From assembly GCA_025677825.1 (NCBI GenBank), contig JAIXMO010000047.1, positions 62,001 through 126,000 on the forward strand: a stretch of DNA of 64,000 nt. Direction: 5' to 3'. The notes under the pieces were generated by a model. That model was not told the origin of the DNA. It did no database searches and saw only the letters and a program-made list of their open reading frames with translations. Below are positions 44,851-56,632 of this stretch, one piece after another; position 1 is the stretch's first letter; every line of letters starts with the position of its first letter. Made by a program: the position numbers and the translations under genes. The DNA is from Helicostylum pulchrum. Its lineage: Eukaryota; Mucoromycota; Mucoromycetes; Mucorales; Mucoraceae.

Positions 44851-47320
44851 TTAAACAGTTCTTAAAGAACGATAAAATTTAGTAACCGTAGGATGAGCCA
44901 TAACTCGATTCCTATCAAAGTTCAAGATTTGCAATTTATCTAAACTAGTAGCACGAGAAAGTGCCACATAAGCCTGACCCTTTTCAAATACTTTTCCTAA
45001 ATCAACCTTTACTCTATCCAAAGTTTGACCTTGACTTTTATGAATAGAAATAGCCCAAGCCAACATTAACGGAACTTGTGATCTTGAAGCAGATTCTTTT
45101 CCACCTAGTGCATATAACTTAATAAAAGTCGTAAATTATAATAGAAAAAAAACTTACCAGGCAATTCAACAGACCAATTTTCACGTTCAAGTACCAATAC
45201 ACGTCCACCTGAAAACCTTACAACAGGATAAGGTGTCTTCATATCAATTTCACCACCATCATCAAGAAATGCGTCCTTTTGACGGTTAGGAGTACGTAAC
45301 CTAGCCACGGTTTCCTTTTTAGTATATTTGCCTTTTCCGACAAAGCCAATTACAACACCAATAGAACCATTAACGAGATCGGCATCCATATTTTTAAGTA
45401 ACATAACTTGTGCCTGTTCTTTTAATTGCATTACTTGTGGCGCAAGACAAGTTTGCATCTTTCTTGGATCACCTGTATCAATTGAATGAAACTCAACGAC
45501 CTCTCCTCTAAGCTCGTCCAATCTTTTTCTATTAGATTCATCTACTTCGTGTCGAAGTGGGTATCTTTTTTGTGTGTGCAAGTTAACTAAACTGTCATAC
45601 ATATATATATTTTAAACTTACAATTCCGTAGGCTTAATACCATCATCTCCAAGTGGTTCTCGAGATAACGCTTTGAATTTTTTGACAGTTTCATCGGATA
45701 TGTTACCTAATCGCATTTCATTCAAGATTTCAACAAAGGCTAATATTATACTTGATTAGAAAAAGCGTATTTCTATACACACATAATCTTCACTTACTTC
45801 CATCTTTTTGTCTGAATACTTTTGTAAGCATAACAGTTCTTTGAACTACAGTTGACCAAGATTTAGCTTCGAATGCAAATTTTGAGACTTTGTTTGGGTT
45901 GACAGGTGGTAACTGAAAGAAATCACCAGTAACAATTACTTGTATTCCGCCAAATGGCGATGGATCGTTTCGAATAATTCTTGCAATCTCATCCAATTTA
46001 TCAAATAATTCGTTATCCACCATAGAAACTAAATATCTTTTTTTGTAAGCAAAGTGCTTCTTTATATATAATACATACATAAACTTACTTTCATCAATAA
46101 TTAAAACCCTTGTGCTCGTCCATCGATCCTTTGCTTTTCTATTAGATTCTTTAATCTTCCTTGCAAGTTCTACTCCACTTTCTTTTGCAAGACCAATACC
46201 ACCAAAGCTAAATAAACGTAAGTACATATATAAAAATCAGATAAAGCATATTGTATTTTTACCTGTGTAATGTACAACCATTAATATTACATGCAGCAAT
46301 ACCAGTTGAAGCAGTAACAGCCAACGCACTTCCATATTTTTCGCCCAGTTTATCAATAATAGCTCTCAACAAGACAGATTTACCTGTACCAGCCGAACCT
46401 GTGAAAAACAAACTCTTTCTTTCATTCATCACCATTTCCAATACACGATTCTGTTCATCGGACAATTCAGGTCTATACTGCTGATCTTTTGTACGTCCCT
46501 GAGGTTTATTGATATAAGAAAAGTCGCCTAATTTAGCTTCTCTAGTCGTACTAGGCTTACTTGCAGTCTTTTTCTTTTTATTGAAATTATCAGCCCAAAA
46601 TTTGCTAGGACTTTCTTGCGAAGCAGCAGGAGAAGATCGACCAGAACCGTTAGACCCATAACCATTTGCTTGTGGAATAGCTGCAAATGAATCATTCCAC
46701 TTTCTCTTTGTATAACTAGACGCATCTACGAGCCCCTTTTTCGCTGCGCTAGGTACTGAAATCTCTGGCTTTCGGATCGGGTCGGCGTAAGAATACGGAT
46801 TATAATTTGAACTGAAAGGTTTGACATCGTCTTTTGACAACCAGTCGTACGCTGGTTCAGAAGAAACGGTTGGTTTTTTTAACACAATACGATCGGCTCT
46901 TCGTGAATTTGGCTTTGCATCGTCTGAAATCAATACGGGCTCTTGACTAGATGCTTGTGGTTTAATGTCCTTGGTATCTTGTAACCATTTTCTGTTATTG
47001 TATTTACTGGTATTGGTAATCACTTCGTTACTAGATCGTTGACGTTTAATGTAAGAAAACGAGCCCTGGCTATCCGAAAGGCTATCCTGTTGGCTGTTCT
47101 CAGGTGTTGGTGTAGAAGGAATGAAAATGACATCGTCATCTTCCACGGTAAGATCTATAGGTTCCGCATTTCGCTTTACAGGTTGTCTGGTTATTTCGAT
47201 GCGAGTTGTCTTTTGAATGATAGCGGATAGTGCTTCCTTTTCTTTTACTGGATCTTTAATTTTATTAAAGTAACTGTGTAAAGTATTTTCCTTCTTCTTT
47301 GTATTGATGGATCGTTTCAT
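44851..47320 (-). CDS. PIF1: PIF1-family DNA helicase
   Basis: Six exons on the minus strand: 47320-46263, 46207-46089, 46028-45798, 45739-45622, 45564-45158, 45104-44851; 728 aa. A ~280-residue low-complexity N-terminus holds [11 protein letters not shown] (residues about 53-63), similar to a SUMO-interacting motif. The helicase core follows: Walker A GSAGTGKS (308-315), [18 protein letters not shown] (Walker B), [28 protein letters not shown], then the 2B-like insert and the C-terminal [14 protein letters not shown] and [17 protein letters not shown]1 is a 5'-3' superfamily 1B helicase that acts at telomeres, G-quadruplexes, replication forks and mitochondrial DNA. The DEISM core is made by splicing. 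It is the last of four consecutive minus-strand genes. Confidence 0.94.
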
Positions 47321-47430
47321 TTGAAGAACAGTTTATATAGTAAAAAAAAAAAAAGAATAGGAATAAATTTTATTTAAAAAAAAAAGAATTTTGAAAACAC
47401 GCCCCTTTTAAAAAACGCGTTTACCGCGTT

Positions 47431-49152
47431 TTAATCTTGTTTACTACTAAACAATGCCTTACAAATTTCTTCAATGGTAGCAGTAGCAGAAACAATAGAC
47501 TGATTGTGCTCCGAACGACGGTAAGTGATAGGGTTAGCAATAGCACCAGTGTTAACCGAAGCATTATTATTTCGGACAGAACCAGTAGCAGCAGAAGAAC
47601 TTCCTTGTTCACCGCCATAACGGTATGCCCGGGGGTTAAAAGTAATCACTTCATCATCCGAAGAAGATTCGGTTTCGTAATCATCAGCAGGATCATCATT
47701 ATCATCATTATCGTCGCTTAAATCCTCAACACTGGATGGATCGCCTCTTTCTAACCGAAGTTTCTGATGTGCTTCACAAATTTTTCCTTCGTCAATTGCT
47801 TGTGACAACTTAAACTCATCCAGCTGCTTGTGCCTGTTTTTGTTTGCAATTTCACAAATGTATTCATAGACACACCACGGAAAACTCAGGAATCCGCTTT
47901 CCAAGGACACGCGCTTTTTTCTTTCTGTCGGATGATATGTTACATAATACCATGCTGCTGCTTTTGCTTCAATTTTGGCTCTTTGAGTTAAATCCAATAC
48001 ACCTTTAGCGTCATAAAACTCCTTTTCAAAGTCTTTTTTCCAAAGTTAAATGCTTCGACTCGAATTTAATTTGACTAGGACGAAGTTGAACTTTGGATCC
48101 AGTGAAGAACTCACCCGAGTAAATCCTTCGTCCATAAACTGAACACGAATAAACCTGTCTGAATGTTCACGATAATGGCGTATAACTCTATTTGTAGTTT
48201 CAAGTGTAGGAGGCTGGATATACAAATGGCTTGGAGTAATGATCACCTTTCGCAACATAGCACAATGACCCGGCACACTTCTTTGTACTTTGACCTTCAT
48301 ACCCTTTTTATCCCAAATACGGTTAAACTCTAAAGCAGGATCATAAACATGTTTTTTACTTGTTATGATATAGTTCAAGAGACCACAGCTGATATCAGGA
48401 CCTAGCTGTTTCAACTGATTATAAAACGTATCATTCAAGTTGTACTGATTAACATAATGATATGATATGATAGATTCTAACAGATACAAAACATCGAATG
48501 ATAAATTGAGACCACTTCTTTCAACATGGCCTAAAGGCTTTGGTAACGTTGATGCTGGGATCACTTCCATAGGAGGTCTATGCGAACGCAAGTCTTCTGG
48601 TACCAAATTAAACGAAGCTGCTTCCTTCAAGTTCCTTTCGAATTCAGCGGCAAACTTGGGATAAGGACGGAAAATTAAACGTAATACACGCCAGTAAGCA
48701 ATGTTGACAACATCTGTACGACTAATAGGAATAAGAGGCGCTTTCAACTTGGTCAAGTCGGTATCTTCTGTTAAAGGAATCAATATAACACGTTCCCAGC
48801 TTTGGATAGAGACAAGACCCATTATTTCCAGGGTAAGACTTCCGCTGCGCTTCCAGAACAGACCAGGATATCGAAGCGGGATAGTAAAAATGGTAGTATC
48901 CTTTTTTCGTTCAAAATGCATATCACCATGTACATCTTTAAAGTTATACTCGATCTTATACTCTGTTTCCAAATGACTGAACAAGATATGAACACGCCGT
49001 TGCGTATAATGTATTATATACCGAACGTTCTTAGCGACAGTCCATTCATTTGCAAACGTTCTTGGCCCAATCATAGACCCAAAAGATAACGTTCTAGCAT
49101 AAAACCTGACAGATTTGTTTTCTCGTCCATTACTGGACTGTTCATTAGACAT
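47431..49152 (-). pseudogene. decayed RNA-dependent RNA polymerase paralogue lacking the catalytic core
   Basis: Reads as two open segments in one frame (49152-48046, then to 47431) separated by a single TAA. Segment one matches the intact RdRP from about residue 120 to 475. A ~17-codon scrap (VQLRPSQIKFESKHLTL in the intact gene) follows in a shifted frame, and the second segment matches residues about 1066-1270, from KKDFEKEFYD to the C-terminus. Missing are the first ~120 residues, most of 476-1065 and therefore DLDGD. The deletion joint at about 48040-48047 is an 8-bp CCAAAGTT microhomology present at both corresponding sites of the intact gene (51225-51232 and 49888-49895). A 267-bp block at 48464-48730 is identical to 52115-52381. 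It probably yields no polymerase; a truncated ~368-aa protein could still be made. Confidence 0.85.
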
Positions 49153-49272
49153 ATCTTTAGTGGATTGATTAACTTGAAGAGTACTTTATAAAAAAAAAGA
49201 AAGAAAAAGAAAAGAAAGATACAAAAATTTATTAAAATAAAGAATTTTAAAAACAAGTGCAGAACAAGTTTT

Positions 49273-49423
49273 TTAACCCAGTTTACGGAACAATGCCGCA
49301 GAAAGTTCTTCCATAGTAGCATCAGCAGTTACGATAGATTGATGGGGTTCCAAAGGACGGTATGTGATTGGGTTAACAATAGCGCCAGTATTAACCAAGG
49401 CATTATTATTTCGGCCAGTGGCC

Positions 49424-49462
<39 letters not shown>

Positions 49463-52400
49463 CCACCATGTCCACCACTCGTACTTGCTCGAGCGTTATA
49501 AGTGATTACTTCATCATCTGAAGAATCTTCGTATTCATAATCATTAGAATCATCTTCGTCATCGCTAGACTCTATGATTTCTGGCTGATCACCTCGTTCC
49601 AGCCGAAGTTGCTTATTCGCTTCATAAATGGTTTCTTCATCAATCGGCTGTGACAACAAAACTTCATCCAACTGCTTGTGCCTATTCCTGTTTGCAATCT
49701 CACAAACATATTCGTAAATACTCCAAGGAAAACTCAAGAACCCGCCTTCCATCGACGAATCTCTCCTTCGTTCTGCTGGATGGTAGGTAACATAATACCA
49801 CGCTGCGGCTTTTGCGTCAATCTTGGCTCTTTGAGTTAAATCCAATGCTTTGTTGGAATCATAAAACTCTTTTTCAAAATCTTTTTGCCAAAGTTTTTTG
49901 AACGATTGTACTGCCTTCATTGTGTAATCATGTTGCTCAAATCTTGTTTTACTTTTACCCTTCTTTAACCATTTAATGATATAGCCAGAACAGATCTCAG
50001 CTTCAGTTTGTACACCAAATTGATTCATCAATGCGGACAAGTTACGGTTGTACACAGATTTACGTTCGCGTGCTTCTTTAATGTAAGATTCCATACTAGG
50101 TACATAAAGTCGAACATCATACACTGCTTCTTCAGTTAAATATGCTTTATAGTCTTTGTAATTAGATTTGTCAATGGCACGGAAGATACGACCCAAAACC
50201 TTCTTTGACTCATACGATTCTTTATCCTTCTTTTGCATAAAGTCAGGGAATACTTTAACAATCAAATCTTCCGTAAGATTAGCAGGCTTACCAGATTTAG
50301 GGAAATCAACAGCTTCTGAATGCAGTTGTGCCAACAAGATACATTTACCGTCACGAGCACCGATGTCACTTTGATCAGCCGTAGCAAGATGTGCATTGGC
50401 AATTTGACCTAAGTTATCATGACTGATATAATTAACGAAAAACTTGATAATGTCTCTGATAGTAACATCCGATACTACTTTAGAAGGTGCAGCGGTATAA
50501 TCCATAGGAGGGAAATTCTTTTTTTCCGGTATAAGTCTTGGATCCCAATACACACTGTGAAAAAAAAGTTAGTTATACGAAATTATCGTAACAGTTAAAG
50601 GGACCTACGTGTAATCATCACCGTCAAGGTCACCACCAGAACACATACTGGGGATATCTCTAAACCCTTTTGAAGAGAACACGACGACATCGATCAAATG
50701 ATGCAAATCGGGGTTATCTACTGCCTTGACAATTCTTACATCACCTGGATGAAAACAAGGATTTCTAAACACAACGACTTCACCCGTAATGATTTCCTTG
50801 TGGGCATTATTATTGGTATTGTTATAGATCTGTACAAACACTTCTCCTTCTTCCAACGTATTGGTCTCATCCATCACACCAAGTAAATACGCGCCGTTGG
50901 GAACAATAATCTTTGCCTTCTTTTTAAGATCTTTCAGCACATTGATTCGAAACAAACTTAACAAGTTTGTAATGTAGGGATCCTTTCGTTCCAAAAACCC
51001 AGCTTGAATAAGTGATACCATCGACTTGACAGTGCCTACAGAGTCAGCATTACTCTGTAATACACGCACCGCCTCAGAAGGTTTCTCAAGCATCTTATTG
51101 ATATCCAACAACATACTATCCATCAGCTCCATAAACACTTCATCCTTCACACCTAAAGCCGAAAGCAGCGTAATCACCTGTCTGTTTAAATACCCATTAA
51201 TAAAAGTAGACGTACGAATAACTTCCAAAGTTAAATGCTTCGACTCGAATTTAATTTGACTAGGACGAAGTTGAACTTTCACCACTTCATCTGCCAAACT
51301 TTTATCCACAGTTAAAACCCCTTTAGCGCCGCCAAGACGAAACTGGAAAGCACTGGGCACCGTTCTGAGATCCATTTGAATTGCTACTTCTTCAGCTAAA
51401 GCCGGTGAAATCTTTCCAACACCGTCAGAGAACGTATAGCCATTACGTTTAATGTCTTCAATGTAAGCAACTTGGTCTTCTCGTAAGATATAAACAGGTC
51501 TTGTGGAAGAGAAGCATTGACCCATACGTACAGCATGCTTAGCGACAACCTTTTCATGTGAGAAGACGCCCATCCAGGAACGGATCATATCAGGAGTTAA
51601 ATCAGCAGTAGGAGCAAAGAACCAACAACCCTGTTCACGTAATTGAGAACTGGAGAAAGCTAGGAACTCGTATCTTCTATCACCAATTTGGATACCTCTT
51701 TTCAAGATTTGATAGATACGTGAATAGACAACTTCTTTGGTCTTTTGATCCAGTGAAGGACCTACCCGATTAAATCCTTCATCCATGAATTGAACACGAA
51801 TGAAACGATCGGAATATTCGCGATAATGGCGAACAACTCTGTTCGTGGTTTCAAGCGAAGGAGGCTGGATATACATATGACTTGGGGTAATGATGACTTT
51901 TCTTAACATAGCGCAATGGCTAGGTATGCTTCTTTGGTCTTTGACTTTCATACCCTTCTTATCCCAAATACGGTTAAACTCTAAAGCGGGATCATAGACG
52001 ATTTTTTTGCTGAGTGCGATATAATTCAAGAGGCCACAACTAATATCGGGTTCAAGTTGTTTCAATTGATTATAAAATATGTCGGTCAAATTGTACTGAT
52101 TAACATAATGATACGATATGATAGATTCTAACAGATACAAAACATCGAATGATAAATTGAGACCACTTCTTTCAACATGGCCTAAAGGCTTTGGTAACGT
52201 TGATGCTGGGATCACTTCCATAGGAGGTCTATGCGAACGCAAGTCTTCTGGTACCAAATTAAACGAAGCTGCTTCCTTCAAGTTCCTTTCGAATTCAGCG
52301 GCAAACTTGGGATAAGGACGGAAAATTAAACGTAATACACGCCAGTAAGCAATGTTGACAACATCTGTACGACTAATAGGAGTAAGAGGTTTTGTCAACT

Positions 52401-53288
52401 TTGTAACCAATTCGGTACTTTTTTCTAAAGGTATCAAGGTAACCCGTTCCCAGCTATAACCAACTGAGATAGAACGCGATTTTTCAGTAACAGAATTATT
52501 GTTGCGTTTCCAAAAGATACCAGGATATCTAAGCGGGATAGTAAGTGTCGTCATATCATTTTGTCGCTCAAAATGCATATCACCGTACACATCTTTGAAT
52601 TTATACTCCATTTTATACTCTGCTCCCAAATGAGAAAAAAATATATGAACACGACGTTGTGTGTACTGTAAAATATATCGGATATCTTGAGAGGTAGTCC
52701 ATTCACTTACAAACTTTTTAGGCGCAATTAAAGATCCAAAAGACAGAGTTTTAGCGAAAAACTTGACTGATTTGTTTGCACGTCTATTACTTGAATAATA
52801 AAACTGTTCTGTGGATGCATCGTTAATGAATTCAACTGTAACTGTAGCACCATCCACTTTATGTCTTGTAATTAACCTGGATATCTCTCTTGGTATTTTA
52901 CTACGCACAAATGAAAATAAATAATGTGTATGTGCGTGGGTGCGTGAGTGTATGCGTGTTACCGGAATACAATAGTTGCAGAACCATTCAAAGTTTCATT
53001 ATCGTCTTCGTTCAAGAAGACTTTATCGACCTTTTCGAAGCGATTAAAGTAGTCTAAAAGAGTTGCAGGTTTTGTCAATTTGTTTAAATTGTGGACTAGA
53101 ATATACCTGGATGGTTCAGGTCTGCTAGCAACATTGCCGTTATTTTCTGCAGTGCGGTTATTTCTTTGTTGATTGCTTTGTCTCTGTCGAGCTAATGAAA
53201 AACTTAAACATTTGGGTGCTTCTCCTTCTTTTTTTTTTTTTTTTTTTGGTTTTTGTTGTCGTTATATAAACTACTTACCGAAAGCCAT
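49273..53288 (-). CDS. RNA-dependent RNA polymerase of RNA silencing
   Basis: Four exons on the minus strand: 53288-53279 (10 nt, ATGGCTTTCG), 53191-52963, 52900-50609 and 50554-49273; 1,270 aa, frame intact. Residues about 27-85 resemble an RRM-like fold (YILVHNLNKLTKPATLLDYF). The RdRP domain starts near 400, with the conserved FLAFSSSQLREQGCWFFAPT, SDGVGKISPALAEEVA and QFRLGGAKGVLTVD, and the catalytic SGGDLDGDDYT (Asp 837, 839 and 841) split by the last intron. The C-terminus is acidic with an Ala run of about 15. Cellular RdRPs copy single-stranded RNA into dsRNA for Dicer and amplify siRNA; in Mucor-type fungi they drive transgene and transposon silencing (known family). It begins about 60 bp after the RRM gene stop. 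Confidence 0.95.
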
Positions 53289-53348
53289 AATGAGAATAAA
53301 GAAAAAATATAAAAGCAAAAAAAATATATGTGAAAAAAAAAATCGTTT

Positions 53349-54584
53349 TTATTCTGCGGAAGCCCAATTGAGATAATTAGATTCTATTCGTTGCAAGAAT
53401 TGATTGTTTTGATCGTTAACACTAATTGATCTGGTAGGTTCTACTAAATCAACAGGAGGTAATTGAACAGGCGCAGGTGGTGGCTGTGGTTGATATACAG
53501 GCATTGATTGTACTTGTGCATTACCATAATGAAAACTAAAAATGATATATAATTAATACATGCTTATACTTGAAAACTCGATATGTATTTTACCCTGATG
53601 GTGCAGCACCCGTATTCAATTGCGTTCTACCAAATGATAATCTTAACTTTGCTCCACCTAAATGAGACCCATTTAATTCTGCAATAGCTTGTTCAGCCGA
53701 TATTCTCTTTTCATATTGAATAAACGCAATATTCTTATTAGGAATTATCTTTACTGCTAAAATATCACCATAGGTGCCGAAATAGGCACACAATTCCTCT
53801 TCTGTAATCGTATTATTTAATCCACCAACAAATACTGTTGTAATCTCTGATTCAGGTGTATGAGGGCTTAATCCGACATCAAATTTAGCTCTTGGTCTAG
53901 CAACTGAAACACGTAATGGTCTCGATCCAACATAAACACCTTGCATTTCCTCTAAAGAACGTTGTTGGTCATTTTCATCAAAGAATCGAATAAATCCAAA
54001 CCCTCTCGAGTATCCAGTCACTGGGTCAATCATTACTTTGGCTGAACGAATCGATCCATAACGACTTTGAAAGGCTGCCATCAATACATTGTCATCAACA
54101 TCCGCTCCTAAATCTCCAACAAATATACTGTAATCTCCACCTGTATTAAGTCCTCCTGAAGAACCTGAATTTAATGCACTTTTTGTTTCACTTTTATCAG
54201 TTATCAACATGTAATAGTAACGATAACAATAAAAACTTACTTGTTTACAATGGGTACACCATTACCATCTCGATTAGACCAATTTAACTTGAAGATTTTA
54301 TTTGTTTGGGGTATTTGACTTCCGTTTAGAGTAGCTAAAGCTTTACTAGCTCCTTCATGAGTAGCAAAATCAATAAACGCATAAGAGCCACCATACTTGT
54401 CAATACTAATGCGACAAGATACTTCTTCTCCCATACTCCACCATAATTGTCTGAGGTAGTTTTCGTCCATCCATTGATCTAATTCTCCCATCCATAAGGT
54501 GCGACCTGGTGGAGCTGCTGACTGATCGTAAGTGCCTGTACCTTGTGCCATATTTGCAGGTCCCTGATTATATGCATAAGCCAT
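53349..54584 (-). CDS. three-RRM RNA-binding protein (TIA1/Nam8/Csx1-like)
   Basis: Three exons on the minus strand: 54584-54241, 54190-53594 and 53535-53349; 375 aa. RRM1 (about residues 27-110) has TLWMGELDQWMDE and SYAFIDFATHEGA; RRM2 (about 134-212) has YSIFVGDLGADVDD and RGFGFIRFFDENDQQ; RRM3 (about 235-305) has TTVFVGGLNNTITEEEL and IAFIQYEKR. The set and order match the TIA1/PUB1/Nam8/Csx1 group, which bind U-rich RNA in splicing, mRNA stability or stress response. The Pro/Gln-rich tail (PVYQPQPPPAPVQLPPV) is typical. It lies just upstream of the RdRP on the same strand with a ~60-bp gap, too little for a normal independent promoter in this AT-rich genome, so run-on or shared transcription is possible. 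Confidence 0.92.
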
Positions 54585-54841
54585 TTTTTCTTTTTCGCGT
54601 TTTAGTATGTTAAAAGAAAGAAAAAGAAAAAGAAAAAAAAAGGCTAAACTTGTCACAGTTCAGCCAAAAATATTTTGAATAAGCGCAATCAGTTGTTTTG
54701 AGCTTTTGACGCTTAACTTTACGCCCAGAATTGCTCAATAGGCTCAAGCTCTGGTAGGTAGAGAGTGAGATACATACCGTCTTATAGTCTCGATTTCCTT
54801 CAATTAGTTTTTTTATTATATATTATCTTTGACGCTATTTA
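54585..54841. other. promoter region of the RRM gene
   Basis: Short AT-rich spacer of about 260 bp with no gene of its own. It should hold the promoter of the minus-strand RRM gene. Confidence 0.5.
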
Positions 54842-55316
54842 TTACAAGCTTATTTTTTTTCTTTTTCCTAAAACCGAAACGAATCGACCTTTTATATAAC
54901 TCTCTGTTCTGTTCTGTCTCGTCTTTTCTGTGTTCTTGAGTAATCTTATTCTGCCAACCCCTCTGTCTGCACCTTCCGTTCCCGAAAGTATCTTCGGGAA
55001 TGGTTGCGCAGCTGATATGATATTAATATCATCTGAATCATCAAAGGCTTTTTTTGAAGAAGAGTTTAGATTGTGTCTGGCGTTTTGAGAAGAAGATAAC
55101 ATTGTCCAATTCTTGGATATAACTGTTTTTAAGCTTAAAAACGAGGATAAAAGAGGTAACATACTCTCTGAGATCTACGCGGTATATTTCTTTACTACTT
55201 GGATAATACATGCAAAAAAGCCCTGACTTCGGAAGGGGTGCGCTTATAAAAGTCTTATATGTTGGAAGGAACAATGAAGTTGTTTGCCCGCGTGACTCAA
55301 CAGGCGTGGCTGACAT
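54842..55316 (-). CDS. hypothetical fragment next to mobile-element end
   Basis: Minus strand. Exon-like MSATPVESRGQTTSLFLPTY ... SSKEIYRVDLRE ends at a GTATGT donor near 55169. A plausible ~40-nt or longer intron then leads to frames ending either SKRQTQSKLFFKKSL-stop or continuing as SSSKKAFDDSDDINIISAAQ and onward to 54842. Composition looks coding, but which join is used cannot be decided. The start lies about 12 bp from the TA-flanked terminal repeat at 55331, so an original 5' part may have been displaced by insertion of the mobile element (inference). No family recognised. Confidence 0.3.
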
Positions 55317-55467
55317 AATGGTCAAACATACAGTAGCGGCTCTATTTAAGGGTGGCCGAAATGCGGAAAAAAATCCACCCTTATATCGAACATACCATTA
55401 TTATCGTGCAGTGAATAATTTACTTCTAAAGAAAAAAGCTCACTGAGATATCTGAGTTTAAACGATC

Positions 55468-56632
55468 GCTCACATAAGAAATCGTTGCTGAAATTAGCAG
55501 TTATAATAAATATTGGTTTTTATTTTTTAAAGAAACAGAAAACGCTTTTTGGACCCAGGTTTTTAAATACACAATTGTTGTTTTAACTATATCTTTGATA
55601 AAAAAAATTAAAAATAAACTTTTTTGTTTTTTTTTCGATTTTCATTTTTGGGGGTCAACCCCTTTTGTGTTTTTGTAGTTATTTTATATTTTCTTCGGAT
55701 CCAATTTGCTTATCTTTGTGGAAAAAACATGCATGGTATAGCACTTGTTTATACGCTTTTAATCCATTTTAAATCATATTTTTAATGCAAAAACTGAAAG
55801 AGTAATCGCTGTTTTAGACGTTTTTTTTTAGGTAAAAAAATACACTTTTTTAGTGTAACATCGTGTAACCATTTTCAGAGTATCGCGATTACGTAGAAAG
55901 TAGTTTTTTATTACCGTGTTTGGATATAGCACCGAATGTAGGTATTCAAAAACTACATATTGTATGTTTATAAATAAAAGTACTATATCTAAAACTGAGC
56001 GAGAAAACGCGCTTTAAAGAATTTGCTATTTAAGGACCGTTTAACTCAAATTTTAGCGAAAAAAAAAACGTCTAAAACGGTGATTACTCGGTCAGTGTTT
56101 TTATTAAAAATATAATTTTAAATGGATTAAATGCACCAAAAAACGTTCTTTATTATCATTGCTTTTTTCACAAAGAGGGTTAAATTGGAGTGGGAGTAAT
56201 TCCAAAATAACCTCAAAATCACAAAAGGGGTTGACCCCCAAAAATGATCAAAAAAGCCAAAAATGGCCAACCGAAAAAAAAAAATAGAAAAAATCGATAA
56301 AGATATGAAACAACAAGCAGTTTTTAATAATTGATATTAAAGACAACATACTAAAGACTAACTTCCACTAAGATACTTGGATAAAAGAAACATTTCCTGA
56401 TGTTTAATTACACAAAGAAAATACCTTATTTCGATCACCGAAAATGTCCTTTTTTAGAAGTTACTTCTAAACCTTCACTTAAAAACACGCGTTTTTAGGA
56501 AGATATTGTATGGACAATGATGGATTATAATATTTTAAATAGTTCTTGAACTTGTCCAAGCTATTGTACAAAAGAATATGGTGTGTATCGTTTTCTACAA
56601 GAGCTCAAGCATTAAAATTTTATTAATTTCTA
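55468..56632. repeat. dispersed repeat, copy 2, left part
   Basis: About 1.17 kb aligned almost base for base with 42776-43943 (copy 1), differing by scattered substitutions and one-base length changes in homopolymers. A 30-bp extra block just left (55436-55467) starts with a second GCTCAC. The copy is cut at 56632, where the 3.2-kb insertion begins, and resumes at 59835. Confidence 0.9.

Noticed and set aside
47431..49152. A second functional RdRP
   Set aside because: The catalytic DLDGD region and the N-terminal ~120 residues are absent and an in-frame TAA separates the two remaining parts.
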